NCBI GenBank assembly: GCA_934432595.1
Contig: CAKRYR010000012.1
Span: forward strand, 3,454 to 67,453
DNA length: 64,000 nt
DNA from: an uncultured Lachnospiraceae bacterium
Lineage (GTDB): Bacteria > Bacillota > Clostridia > Lachnospirales > Lachnospiraceae
Reading direction: 5' to 3'
Below, one piece after another: positions 34,930-44,405 of the stretch. The position numbers and the translations under genes were made by a program. Positions within the stretch are counted from its first letter, which is position 1. Each line of letters begins with the position of its first letter. Under the pieces are notes generated by a model, which was given only the letters and a program-made list of their open reading frames with translations, had not been told where the DNA came from and did not search any database.

Positions 34930-35028
34930 ATTATATTTTATTCTATTTAATTTTAGTATTTATTAATTACATAATATTTTCATTTGCAAATTTCTTATAT
35001 AATGTTCTTATATGATATCAACAAACTA

Positions 35029-35181
35029 TTATTTCTCATTTTTATTATAGCCTTTATAACATTCTCCATCGTCAATTGGTCTTGAATTTAAAAGAAAATC
35101 TCCTTCATTTATATTATCTTTTTTCTTTTTTAATATTTTATCCAATATACCCTTTAAGAAGTTTTCCTTTTTATCCTTCAT
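35029..35181 (-). CDS. Small charged protein of unknown function
   Basis: A 50-residue frame starting 25 bases after the previous gene's stop: MKDKKENFLKGILDKILKKK then DNINEGDFLLNSRPIDDGEC. It has a basic amphipathic N-terminus and an acidic middle. The ribosome site (AGGATGG) is distant, so expression may depend on coupling with the upstream gene. No family recognised. Confidence 0.45.
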   Translation of the reverse strand: MKDKKENFLKGILDKILKKKKDNINEGDFLLNSRPIDDGECYKGYNKNEK

Positions 35182-35206
35182 ATACTAATTCACCATCCTA
35201 AGAATA

Positions 35207-36505
35207 TTATAAAATTTCATTTTCAACTAAAAAATCTGCTATACTACAACCAATTCTACCTTGTGCTAAAGGAGTTGGATATTTCAAATTAACTGTTCTA
35301 AATTTTACATTATCCACTGTAATTGCACCACATTTTCTTGAGTCAAATACTTTAACATTCCTATATTTTCCTACTTGCTCCATAACATCACAATAATCAT
35401 TTAATGAATATCCGATTTTATTATTTAATACATAACAATTCACATTAGTTTTTTTACCATATACATTTCTATAAAATGGCATAATAAATACTATTTTTGC
35501 TTTTGAATTCTGTTTTTGTATCTGATTAACTATATAATTAAGTTGCCCACAGAATGTTTTCTTATTATTATCTGTTAAATGTCCAACCTCTACATTTTTA
35601 TCATAGTCATTACTTCCAACCGCTATAAAAATAACATCATAACCATTAAAGTATTTTGCCCTTTTTTCAATCCTTTTTATAATACTAGACGCAGTATCTA
35701 AATTATTTGAATTAACTTTTATATCTGCCCCTGTAAGTAACTTAATCCTTCTTGGATAAGTTATATCTGAATAATCTCTTAATAATTTTCCCTTTAGAAT
35801 TTCATCACCTTCAAATAAGAAACTTTTTTCGATATAATTTTTATTTTTTAAAGTTATATTATCTTCAAAATCACTATATACCCTACCATTTTTGCAATAA
35901 TAAAACGCTCTTACAGTAAAATATTTATTCTTCTCATATTTACTTGCTATACTATAAAAATTTGTATTGTCCTTAACACTATCTATAAGTTTCCAAGAAT
36001 CTTTCTTATTATTTCTATATAGAATTTCATAACCATCTACATTTTTACAAGACTCCCATCTAATATAATATTTACTTAGCTTTGTAATTATAGGTGCATC
36101 TATATATCTTAAACCTATCTCATCATTCTTACTAACTAACTTTTTCTTATTCTTATATTTGTAGGCACTTACAGTATAAGAAAATGTATCTTCATTATTA
36201 ACACTCTTATCAAAATACATAGTAGCATCCTTACTTGACGTATGAGCAACTTCTTTCCATACATCTTTATTTACTTTTTTATATATAATATATCCATCAC
36301 ATTCTTCTATTGCATCCCATGTTATTATAAATTGATTATTATACATATTTATGCTATTAAGTTTTGGTCTAACATAATATATAGGTTCAGATTTAAAATC
36401 AAATCTACCTAATATATCATCTGCAAATGCATCTTGAATAATATACATTTGACAAAATATACACACAAATAGAAATAACCTACATAATTTTTTATTCACA
36501 ACCAT
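35207..36505 (-). CDS. Secreted protein with two fibronectin III-like repeats and a degenerate SGNH domain
   Basis: About 432 residues: signal peptide (to about 29), two Fn3-like modules (46-130 and 132-222; ITWDAIEECDGYIIYKK, IRWESCKNVDGYEILYR), then an SGNH-like domain (230-432). The nucleophile block reads LFEGDEIL where GDS is expected, and the final block YPTPLAQGR lacks the Asp-x-x-His pair, while VGSNDY (GxND block) is kept. The hydrolase is thus probably inactive and may serve as a binding protein. The ATG at 36505 is only two bases from GGAG; a GTG at 36499 has better spacing. Confidence 0.75.
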   Translation of the reverse strand: MVVNKKLCRLFLFVCIFCQMYIIQDAFADDILGRFDFKSEPIYYVRPKLNSINMYNNQFIITWDAIEECDGYIIYKKVNKDVWKEVAHTSSKDATMYFDKSVNNEDTFSYTVSAYKYKNKKKLVSKNDEIGLRYIDAPIITKLSKYYIRWESCKNVDGYEILYRNNKKDSWKLIDSVKDNTNFYSIASKYEKNKYFTVRAFYYCKNGRVYSDFEDNITLKNKNYIEKSFLFEGDEILKGKLLRDYSDITYPRRIKLLTGADIKVNSNNLDTASSIIKRIEKRAKYFNGYDVIFIAVGSNDYDKNVEVGHLTDNNKKTFCGQLNYIVNQIQKQNSKAKIVFIMPFYRNVYGKKTNVNCYVLNNKIGYSLNDYCDVMEQVGKYRNVKVFDSRKCGAITVDNVKFRTVNLKYPTPLAQGRIGCSIADFLVENEIL

Positions 36506-36561
36506 TTCTCCTTATCAATTTTTTATTAATACTGAATACTAAACAGTCTAAATTATTACAT

Positions 36562-36622
36562 TTATATAAAAAGAGTTGCTTGCTACTCTTTCGCCCGCAA
36601 GTGGGAACGCAGTTCAAATACT
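36562..36622 (-). ncRNA. Possible short leader or small RNA ending in a terminator
   Basis: On the minus strand TATAAT (36634-36629) is followed by about 60 bases containing CCC-ACTTGC-GGG and a hairpin AAAGAGT / ACTCTTT (36570-36591) with a T-run. It lies upstream of the Fn3-SGNH gene, so a small RNA or an attenuated leader fits. The -35 box is poor. Confidence 0.25.
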
Positions 36623-36735
36623 ACAAATATTATATCGTCTATATTGGAGAAATTTTCCAAAAAATAGTACTTAATTACTAGTAGAGCATATAACGAACAA
36701 AGTAAACGCAACGCAATTTTCTTTAAAATAAGCAA

Positions 36736-36761
36736 AGGTCTGAGCTTTTACGCTCAGACCT
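36736..36761 (-). terminator. Terminator of MACPF gene C
   Basis: Perfect 10-bp GC-rich stem AGGTCTGAGC / GCTCAGACCT with a TTTTAC-type loop, then TTTGCTTATTTT on the minus strand. Confidence 0.85.
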
Positions 36762-36801
36762 CAATAATTCTTAATCCTTAAATCCTATATTGATCTATAT
36801 C

Positions 36802-38637
36802 TTAGTTAAAATCAATTACATTCTCAGTAATCCAATCTTGTTCATAACCAACACCAAGTACATTATTAGCTCTTGTACTATGAAGGAATACTACAGTAAC
36901 CTTATCAATTCCTTCATGTTGGTCAACCGCTAAACTATCTGCATCTAATAATGTAATAGTATCATTCTTATTAACTTTCTTTAATACATTAGTGCCTGTT
37001 AATTTTTCAGTAGTTTGGTCATTATATGTAACTTGTACATAGTAAGCGCCTTTTCCTAAACCAAATAACTTAGTACCAAATACTTTACCATAACCTTCAA
37101 CTCTTCCCATACAACTTGATGAAATTAATCTATGATTACGTAATTTAGATGTACCTGATGATAATGCATTAATATCTTGGTCTAATCTAAATCTAATCTT
37201 TAATCCCTTATTAGTAGTTGCATAGTTTTCACCATTCTTCTTAGCATTTACAAGAACAATTGTTCCAAGAGGACTTTCTTCATGTAAAGCTTGAACTTTG
37301 TCTTTTAATGTATATCTCTTATCAAAGTTAGTATTTTTTCTAACAGCTACTGACTTACTTTCAACTTCGATTGGTTGAACTGAAGCTGCTTCATTTCTAA
37401 AATCTGAATTAGTAATCTTTTCAAAGTTATCTTTTCCATATTGGTTAAATGCTTCTTCTAATTCAGTCTTACGAGCATTGTATACTTCTTCAGTAATATC
37501 TCCATTAGCATACATTCCATCTAATAAAGTCCATACGGGAACTAATGCATCAGATGCAGGAACACCGATAAGAGCAGGCTTACCAGCTACTGAACCTAAC
37601 CAATCACCAACTTTTCCCTCGTCTCCATTAACAGCTACAACCTTGCCATCTGCGTATCCATTTTCTCCACCAATAGTTGTGAAATTTAATTTATCTCCAC
37701 CAAAACATGTAATATATAAGTTAACTTTTACATTCTTTATTTTACGTGTAATATCTGTTTCAAATTCAAAATTCTTACCATTAGCATCCTTCTTTACAGT
37801 ACTTTCACCTTCACCACTGGTTGCTTTAGTACTCTTATTTCCTGAATTTTTAATCTTATTAGCACCTTCTGTAATTTTGGAAAGTACATTATCTACATTT
37901 AAATCTAATAGTACTGAAACATCATCAACATCTGCCTTAGAATCTGACTCTAATGCATATGTAAAATCAAGTCTACCACCTAACTCAACAGATTTTAAGA
38001 AGTGAGTACCATATTTACTAAATAATGCTTGTGCATCCATACTTACTACATCTTTCTTAAATGAATCTGTTAAATAATCATAATAGTCATCTTCTTTAAC
38101 TAACCATGTTGCATACTCTGTATCCAATTTTCTTACAGTCTTCTTATAATAAGTATAATTCTTATAATCATTATTATTAACATATGAAGCTGAAATTGAT
38201 GGTGTTATCTTAGTAAATGGAAACCATGGTTGATCAACTGCTAATTTTGCATTAATTGTTGTATCAAAATTCTTGATCAATTCTGATTGACTATCACTCT
38301 TTACTTGGTAATCCTTATATGTATTTGATCCTGAATCAACAATTATATTAGTATCTCTGATACTTTTTCCATTTTCTGTGTCTTGAACATTAAAGATATA
38401 GTTAGTCTTTGTTACATCACCTGCATTAATATAACCATTTGATATAACATCATAACCTTGACCTATATAAGTAGATACCCCAGATGCCTCAAACTCTTTG
38501 ATTGTACTGACTGATTGACCAGTTACCTCAGATCTTTTTCTTTGGTTAGCACTTACACCCAAAATTGTGCCACCAACCAACGTAGCAACCAATGCCATTG
38601 ACACTACGCCTGCTATACACTTATTCTTCTTATTCAT
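36802..38637 (-). CDS. MACPF (perforin-fold) domain protein C, secreted
   Basis: A 611-residue paralogue of the two MACPF proteins at 6.9-10.8 kb. It has a signal peptide (to about 30, GVSA-NQ), MACPF core from YIGQGYDV (57-64) to about 375, signature Y-G-T-H-F-x7-G-G at 209-221, and the shared C-terminal domain (about 420-611; VEGYGKVF, YYVQVTYNDQTTEKL). Between the signature and the core end it carries an extra serine, lysine and glycine-rich insert (about 262-290). It has a near-consensus promoter and a strong terminator of its own, 26 kb from the other two, so the family expanded by dispersed duplication. Confidence 0.88.
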   Translation of the reverse strand: MNKKNKCIAGVVSMALVATLVGGTILGVSANQRKRSEVTGQSVSTIKEFEASGVSTYIGQGYDVISNGYINAGDVTKTNYIFNVQDTENGKSIRDTNIIVDSGSNTYKDYQVKSDSQSELIKNFDTTINAKLAVDQPWFPFTKITPSISASYVNNNDYKNYTYYKKTVRKLDTEYATWLVKEDDYYDYLTDSFKKDVVSMDAQALFSKYGTHFLKSVELGGRLDFTYALESDSKADVDDVSVLLDLNVDNVLSKITEGANKIKNSGNKSTKATSGEGESTVKKDANGKNFEFETDITRKIKNVKVNLYITCFGGDKLNFTTIGGENGYADGKVVAVNGDEGKVGDWLGSVAGKPALIGVPASDALVPVWTLLDGMYANGDITEEVYNARKTELEEAFNQYGKDNFEKITNSDFRNEAASVQPIEVESKSVAVRKNTNFDKRYTLKDKVQALHEESPLGTIVLVNAKKNGENYATTNKGLKIRFRLDQDINALSSGTSKLRNHRLISSSCMGRVEGYGKVFGTKLFGLGKGAYYVQVTYNDQTTEKLTGTNVLKKVNKNDTITLLDADSLAVDQHEGIDKVTVVFLHSTRANNVLGVGYEQDWITENVIDFN

Positions 38638-38696
38638 ACTAATCCTCCCATAATAATAACTTGCAAACTATAATTTTGTTTACTGCGACTAACTAC

Positions 38697-38725
38697 ATAA
38701 TAACTTATAAAATTAGTAATGTCAA
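38697..38725 (-). promoter_or_regulatory. Sigma-A promoter of MACPF gene C
   Basis: Minus strand TTGACA, 17 bases, TATTAT; about 60 bases before the start codon. This is the best promoter among the three MACPF genes. Confidence 0.7.
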
Positions 38726-38795
38726 ACGTTCCCCTTCTAAATTACTTATTTTTACAAATTATACTTTTATAACACTTTTCACATTAATAAAAATA

Positions 38796-38845
38796 AAAAC
38801 AATAACAATATTAACAAAGCTATTTCCTAATATTGTTATTGTTTT
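38796..38845 (-). terminator. Terminator of the diacylglycerol-kinase-like gene
   Basis: Perfect 18-bp arms AAAACAATAACAATATTA / TAATATTGTTATTGTTTT. Confidence 0.75.
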
Positions 38846-38908
38846 ACACGTATAACCTTTTATTTTGTATTATTTGTACAATTTTAAGTATCTTTTTTGT
38901 TCAAACTG

Positions 38909-39835
38909 CTAAATTTTCTCTGGTTGAGGAACTACTATTTTTACCATTTTGTTTTTTACATTACCTTCCAATTTACTACGTTTTTCACTTCTGCCATCAT
39001 ATGACATAATTACGTTCTTTCCGTGTTTTTCCTCAATTGAAAATTTCTTGCAACAACCAATATATACCATATCATCTATTGGTGTCAAGTTACCTTTTAT
39101 CATCTTTTTTATTATTTGTAGCTTTTTCAATAAAGAACATTTTTTTACTAAAATATATTCAAGTACTCCATCTTCTAAAGATTCTTCATCTTTTGATTTA
39201 TTACTTAAACTTGCTCCATTAGCTATATGTGCTAATGAGTAACTATCTTCTCTCTTCTCATCATCAATTGTTATTTCAAGTTTTTCATTCATACTGATAA
39301 AAATATTCTTAGCTATTTTTACAAACATTTTAGCCTTCTTAAAAAAATTCTTATTCTCTTCTATCTCAATACCATTCAATACATTCAAATCATTTATAGC
39401 ATTAGACATTGCTCCAACTGATGCATAATTTGTCATACATATATCTCCAGCATCTACATAATCAATACATTTAACCTCACCATTAATTAATGCATCTATT
39501 TTAAAATTAACATAATTTTTTTCAAAATTCTTCAACATACCTTTTTTATTTCCTAAAGGACAAAAGGCAACTTCTCTATTTTCAAAAGAATCTAATCCTT
39601 TGATAATTCCCTCTACCATCTCAAAATTACCGCATGCATAAAATCTTAGGTTTTCTTTTCTAAATAGCATACAACATTTTTTAACAATATCTGTTTCTTT
39701 TCCTATAAAACTCCTCATATAGAGCATATAATCAAAATCTTTTTTTTCTTTTAATTGTTCATTCAAATCATCAATATTGCATTTACAATAATCAGATGCT
39801 TCTACAATAAAAATATGTTTTAACTTATTGCCCAT
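38909..39835 (-). CDS. Diacylglycerol-kinase-like protein with degenerate catalytic loop
   Basis: 308 residues. The fold pattern of the DAGK/YegS lipid kinase family is visible: FYACGNFEMVEGIIKGLDSF, VAFCPLGNKKGMLKNF, then CIDYVDAGDICMTNYASVGA and a beta-rich second domain. The nucleotide-binding GGDGT is replaced by CGNFE, and GTGND by GNKKG, so kinase activity is doubtful. Start at 39835 chosen over 39871 for its GGGAGA site. It lies 50 bases after the AAA+ gene and is probably co-transcribed with it. Confidence 0.65.
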   Translation of the reverse strand: MGNKLKHIFIVEASDYCKCNIDDLNEQLKEKKDFDYMLYMRSFIGKETDIVKKCCMLFRKENLRFYACGNFEMVEGIIKGLDSFENREVAFCPLGNKKGMLKNFEKNYVNFKIDALINGEVKCIDYVDAGDICMTNYASVGAMSNAINDLNVLNGIEIEENKNFFKKAKMFVKIAKNIFISMNEKLEITIDDEKREDSYSLAHIANGASLSNKSKDEESLEDGVLEYILVKKCSLLKKLQIIKKMIKGNLTPIDDMVYIGCCKKFSIEEKHGKNVIMSYDGRSEKRSKLEGNVKNKMVKIVVPQPEKI

Positions 39836-39885
39836 AATAGTCTCTCCCTTCTGAGTAAAAGAAATATGCATTTCTTTTAAGAAAC

Positions 39886-41235
39886 TTATAGATCCTTTAA
39901 ATCTTCATCATCTATAAGTTGCAACTGGTTACTATCAGATATGCCCACCTGCATCACTCGATTGGCGTGACTATTTACAACCTTTTCGAAATAATTTCTT
40001 ACTTCTCTTGCATTCGCAAAATTTTTATTATTTATTATACCCTTAAATATATTTTCTAAAACTGCTTTTGCAGAATCAGTCATTTTATAATCATATTCAG
40101 CACACATTTTTTCAAATATTGCCATAAGTTCTTCCATTGTATAATCTTCAAATTCTATTCTTTTGTTAAACCTTGAACGAAGACCTGGGTTAGACTCTAA
40201 AAAATCTTCCATCTCTTTAGGATAACCTGCAACAATCGTTACAAATTTATCTCTATTATCTTCCATCAATTTAAGTAATATATCTATTGCTTCTTGTCCA
40301 AAATCATTTTCAGAATGACTTGTTAATGTATAGGCCTCGTCTATAAATAATACTCCTCCCTTTGCCTTATCTACAACTTGATGTACCTTTTCTGCTGTTT
40401 GTCCAACATATCCTGCAACCAAACTAGATCTATCTACTTCAATTAATTGACCAATAGATAATATTCCCAATTCTTTATATATTTCAGCAATTTTTCTTGC
40501 AATTGTCGTTTTACCTGTACCAGGATTTCCCGTAAAAACAAAATGCATTGCCAATGGTGGATTTTTAAAACCCTTTTCTTCTCTATATTTATATACCAAT
40601 AATAAATTTACTAAGTTATGCATTTCCTTTTTAACATTTTTTAATCCGATTAATCTATTTACATCATCTAGCAAAACATTAGTTTTATCTATTAAATCAG
40701 CTGTTTCTGCTTTCTTTTCTTGTTCTTTCTCCTTCTCCTGTTGAAAATTCATGCATCCACTAAAACTTTCGATTTCAGTTATTTTCTTTATAATATTCTT
40801 ACAAAAACTATTTAATGCTGCCACTTCCACTTTTAGTCTAGCTCCATTACAAGCTATAATTACTGCACCTATTGTTTTAAATGTTTTATAAAGAAAACGT
40901 GTATTGTACAACCATTCTGTTGAATCTCCCTCATTCATATCTATCTGAATAAAATATTCAAAACTTAATGGAATCTCATTTAAAAATTGTCCTTTATCTT
41001 CTTCTACCTCTCCTAATATACTTTTAAAATCATCATTTACTTCTACACCCACTATATTCCCAATAATAGTAATCTCTTGTGTATCTAACTTACCATCTAT
41101 ACATGCAATACTAAGTCCAAATTTTAAAATATCCTTCCTTAATTGTTCCTCTAAACTTAATCCATTTACCTTTTTTACCGAATTATTTCTACTTTTTGCA
41201 AAAGCTAAACACTGCTCTAATACTTCTTCCATCAA
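39886..41235 (-). CDS. SpoVK/CbbX-type AAA+ ATPase with TerB-like N-terminal domain
   Basis: 449 residues. The N-terminal part (30-150; FGLSIACIDGKLDTQEITII) is TerB-like. The C-terminal part is a CbbX/SpoVK-type AAA+ module: Walker A GNPGTGKT (236-243), Walker B LFIDEA (296-301), sensor and arginine finger region NPGLRSRFN. Such ATPases remodel protein complexes; SpoVK acts in sporulation, CbbX on Rubisco. No Rubisco is in view. It forms a probable unit with a small membrane protein upstream and the degenerate kinase downstream; the substrate is unknown. Confidence 0.85.
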   Translation of the reverse strand: MMEEVLEQCLAFAKSRNNSVKKVNGLSLEEQLRKDILKFGLSIACIDGKLDTQEITIIGNIVGVEVNDDFKSILGEVEEDKGQFLNEIPLSFEYFIQIDMNEGDSTEWLYNTRFLYKTFKTIGAVIIACNGARLKVEVAALNSFCKNIIKKITEIESFSGCMNFQQEKEKEQEKKAETADLIDKTNVLLDDVNRLIGLKNVKKEMHNLVNLLLVYKYREEKGFKNPPLAMHFVFTGNPGTGKTTIARKIAEIYKELGILSIGQLIEVDRSSLVAGYVGQTAEKVHQVVDKAKGGVLFIDEAYTLTSHSENDFGQEAIDILLKLMEDNRDKFVTIVAGYPKEMEDFLESNPGLRSRFNKRIEFEDYTMEELMAIFEKMCAEYDYKMTDSAKAVLENIFKGIINNKNFANAREVRNYFEKVVNSHANRVMQVGISDSNQLQLIDDEDLKDL

Positions 41236-41292
41236 ATACCACCAATCAAATATAATCTACAAAATATTTATCGGTATATTTTTGAAAAAAGC

Positions 41293-41574
41293 TTAATAAT
41301 TCATCTCCTCTAAATCATTTTCTATATAGCACTTTTTAAAACATATTCCCATAACAATTAAACCTATAACTATATTAATAAATGCGATTAAAATTTCTAT
41401 ATGATTTCCTGAAAAATTATATATAGATGTCATGTCCTTATCATATACATTAATAGCTTTTCTAATAAAGACAATTACATATTGAAGTGTGTCTGTAAAA
41501 TGTAAATATAATATTGTTATAGCTATCACACTAAGACTGCTTATCATAAGCATTATACTATGTACCCTCTTCAT
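41293..41574 (-). CDS. Small membrane protein of unknown function
   Basis: 93 residues with two hydrophobic helices (about 7-26 and 58-80) joined by a polar loop of about 30 residues, and an acidic C-terminus (ENDLEEMNY). It is 57 bases upstream of the AAA+ gene on the same strand. No family recognised. Confidence 0.6.
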   Translation of the reverse strand: MKRVHSIMLMISSLSVIAITILYLHFTDTLQYVIVFIRKAINVYDKDMTSIYNFSGNHIEILIAFINIVIGLIVMGICFKKCYIENDLEEMNY

Positions 41575-41839
41575 TATAATCGTCCCCTTTTCTAATTTGA
41601 TATAAACTGTATTTTCTCCAAATTAGTTACATATATATATATATATATTATCATATTTTTAATATACTTGCAATATTTCTTTAATAATTTTGTAATATTT
41701 ATATTTATTTTATACTTTTTAGTTTTATATATTTTTTATAATCATTGATTTTAAAAAATATATACTGTACAATATATAATCGAAGGGATGAATTAAAAGC
41801 ACCACTTCATTACAAGTATTTTATAGATGAGGGGATATT

Positions 41840-42766
41840 GTGAAAAATAATTCTATTTCAAAGAAATATCAAAGAAATATTCTTAGGATTTTTTGTATAA
41901 TTTTATCAGTAGTATTTTGTATTATTAGCTTAACTTTTTATTCCAAAGCTAATAATAAATCTATCAATTCTATTGATAAATCAAATGCTACAATGCAAGT
42001 TCATTTTATAGATGTCGGACAAAGTAACTGTACACTAATTCAGTCAAAAAATTATAACATGCTTATTGATGCTGGTGACAGCTTGTCTGGCAATAAAATT
42101 GTAAATTACTTAAATAATCTAGGTATTACCAAACTTAATTATGTAATTGCAACCCATGCACATGAAGATCACATAGGTGGCATGTATGATATAATAAATA
42201 ATTTTAAAATAGATACTTTTTTCTTACCTAAAAAAACTCATAATACTACTACATATCTTGCTATGTTAGAAGCTTTAGATGCTAATAATATATCTATTAC
42301 CTCACCTATTTATTTAAAATCATATCCTCTTGGGTATGGTGAATTTACTATAATCTCACCTATAATAGATTCTAACGAATTATCAATAAATAATTCGTCT
42401 ATAACAGTTAGAATTACCGACTCAAATAATTCATTTATTATAGGAGGCGATATGGAAAAAAGACAGGAATTAAGTTTAGTTAACCAAGATATAGACCTAT
42501 CAGCTGATGTACTTTTACTTAATCATCATGGTTCAAACACTTCCAATAGTTTAAGATTTCTTCAAGAAGTGAATCCAAGTATGGCAATAATCAGTGTTGG
42601 TAATGGTAAGCAATATAATATGCCTAATAAAGAAGTTATAAATAGACTTAATAGTTTAAATATTCCTTATTACTCTACTTATGAAAATGGAACTATTATT
42701 GCAACAAGTGATGGTAATTCAATAGAATATACTGTCTCAAAAAATGAAAAACACCAAGAATATTAA
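41840..42766 (+). CDS. ComEC/Rec2-like metallo-beta-lactamase-fold hydrolase, membrane anchored
   Basis: 308 residues from a GTG start with GAGGGGA upstream. One N-terminal membrane helix (15-34), then an extracellular MBL-fold domain (52-300). Metal ligands are seen in THAHEDH (His106, His108, Asp110, His111), with IIGGDME and LLNHHGSNT supplying the rest. It corresponds to the C-terminal domain of ComEC without its channel. Proteins of this stand-alone type are thought to be nucleases or phosphodiesterases; the substrate is open. Confidence 0.85.
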   Translation: MKNNSISKKYQRNILRIFCIILSVVFCIISLTFYSKANNKSINSIDKSNATMQVHFIDVGQSNCTLIQSKNYNMLIDAGDSLSGNKIVNYLNNLGITKLNYVIATHAHEDHIGGMYDIINNFKIDTFFLPKKTHNTTTYLAMLEALDANNISITSPIYLKSYPLGYGEFTIISPIIDSNELSINNSSITVRITDSNNSFIIGGDMEKRQELSLVNQDIDLSADVLLLNHHGSNTSNSLRFLQEVNPSMAIISVGNGKQYNMPNKEVINRLNSLNIPYYSTYENGTIIATSDGNSIEYTVSKNEKHQEY

Positions 42767-42840
42767 TGATTTTTATTGATTTTATGAACTTATAATGGTA
42801 TCATTGACATTGGAAAATGTAACACTCAGGGGGAACTATA

Positions 42841-43842
42841 ATGTACGATAAGAAAATGTGGAATGATAAAAGATATCATTCTTTAGATTATTATTTAAAA
42901 AATACATATGGTACAAAGATGTATAAACTTGCACTTAATGCAGGGATGACTTGTCCAAATAGAGATGGCAAACTAGGTACAACTGGTTGTATCTTCTGTA
43001 GTCAAGGTGGTTCAGGAGAATTTGCTGCTTCTAAATATTTATCAATTCCAGAACAAATTGAAGAAGCTAAATTATTGATTAATACTAAAGTTAAACGTTC
43101 CATCAAAGTTGGTGATGACTCATATAATGTATCTGATGATGGTCTTACACCTGAGGATGCAAAATTAAATAAAGTAAAATATATTGCTTATTTTCAAGCA
43201 TATACTAACACTTATGCACCAATTAATTATTTAAGGAAAGTATTTTATGAAGCTATTAAATCTTCTGATGTAGAAATTATATCTATTGCTACTCGACCAG
43301 ATTGCTTAGGACCTGATGTATTAGATTTAATCGCTGAAATTAATAGAATTAAGCCAGTTTGGATTGAACTAGGTCTTCAAACTATACATGAAAAAACTGC
43401 TAAAGTTATTAAACGTGGCTATAAACTTAATGTATTTGAAAATGCAGTAAATGATTTAAATAAAATAGGCGTAAACATAATTGTTCACCTTATTCTTGGT
43501 CTTCCAGGTGAAACAGAGCAAGATATGCTTGATACAATTAATTATATTGCTAAACAACACATTCATGGTGTAAAATTACAATTACTCCACATTTTAAAGA
43601 ATACTGCTTTAGTAAATCTAATGCCTTCTATGCATATATTAACTATGGAAGAATATACAGACTTAGTTATTAAATGTATTGAACGATTACCACAGGAAAT
43701 TGTTATACACAGATTAACAGGAGATGGTCCAAAAGGAACTCTTCTTGCACCTTTATGGAGCAAAGATAAATTAACCGTTATGAATACAATTAATCATAAA
43801 ATGAAAGAACAAGATACTTGGCAAGGTAAGTATTGTGATTAA
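42841..43842 (+). CDS. Radical SAM protein, TIGR01212/YhcC type
   Basis: 333 residues. The 4Fe-4S cluster ligands are Cys38, Cys50 and Cys53 (MTCPNRDGKLGTTGCIFC), the spaced pattern typical of this subfamily, followed by YFQAYTNTYAP and ELGLQTIHEKTAKVIKRGY. Related proteins are linked to tRNA or ribosome-associated modification, but the reaction is not settled. It follows the ComEC-like gene by 74 bases and precedes a DUF4364 gene by 25 bases. Confidence 0.9.
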   Translation: MYDKKMWNDKRYHSLDYYLKNTYGTKMYKLALNAGMTCPNRDGKLGTTGCIFCSQGGSGEFAASKYLSIPEQIEEAKLLINTKVKRSIKVGDDSYNVSDDGLTPEDAKLNKVKYIAYFQAYTNTYAPINYLRKVFYEAIKSSDVEIISIATRPDCLGPDVLDLIAEINRIKPVWIELGLQTIHEKTAKVIKRGYKLNVFENAVNDLNKIGVNIIVHLILGLPGETEQDMLDTINYIAKQHIHGVKLQLLHILKNTALVNLMPSMHILTMEEYTDLVIKCIERLPQEIVIHRLTGDGPKGTLLAPLWSKDKLTVMNTINHKMKEQDTWQGKYCD

Positions 43843-43867
43843 AATTTATTAGATAGGATATGAAATT

Positions 43868-44383
43868 ATGCAAACTGATTCTTTTATGCTTTATAAGCTT
43901 ATAATTTTATACATGTTAAATAAAGTAGATGCACCTATGACAAACTCTCAATTATCTGATTTTATATTAGGTAATGAATATACTAATTATTTTATTTTTC
44001 AACAAGTTTTATCAGAGTTAATAGATGCAAAGTTTATTACTTCAGAGACTTTACAGAATTCTTCAAGATATAAGATTACAAAGGATGGTCGTGAAACCAT
44101 CTCTTTCTTTGAGAATAAAATTTCTGATGCAATTAAAGAGGATATAGCTAATTATCTTCATGATAACGAATTAGCTATCCGTAACAAGAATTCAATCATA
44201 GCTAATTACTATAAGTCAGGTACAGATGAATATGTCGTTACTCTTAGTATTAACGAGGATAATAGCACAGTAATTGATTTGAATTTATCAGTTCCTTCTG
44301 AGGAACTAGCAACTAAGATGTGTTCTAGCTGGCAAATCAAAAGCCAGGACATCTACTCATACGTATTTAAGACTCTTATCTAA
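43868..44383 (+). CDS. DUF4364 winged-helix protein
   Basis: 171 residues of a family common in Clostridia. The N-terminal half (1-80) looks like a winged helix (LYKLIILYMLNKVDAPMTNS, FITSETLQNSSRYKITKDG), the rest a small alpha/beta domain. Probably a DNA-binding regulator; target unknown. Last gene of the plus-strand trio; its stop codon lies in the terminator stem. Confidence 0.85.
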   Translation: MQTDSFMLYKLIILYMLNKVDAPMTNSQLSDFILGNEYTNYFIFQQVLSELIDAKFITSETLQNSSRYKITKDGRETISFFENKISDAIKEDIANYLHDNELAIRNKNSIIANYYKSGTDEYVVTLSINEDNSTVIDLNLSVPSEELATKMCSSWQIKSQDIYSYVFKTLI

Positions 44384-44395
44384 GAGTCTTTTTTT
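44369..44395 (+). terminator. Terminator of the radical SAM-DUF4364 unit
   Basis: Perfect 10-bp stem AAGACTCTTA / TAAGAGTCTT with a two-base centre, then seven T. The stop codon TAA is part of the right arm. Confidence 0.9.
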
Positions 44396-44405
44396 ATGGG
44401 GCGTA

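Noticed and set aside
41632..41650. TA dinucleotide run upstream of the ComEC-like gene
   Set aside because: Simple AT repeat expected at this base composition; no sign of a functional element.
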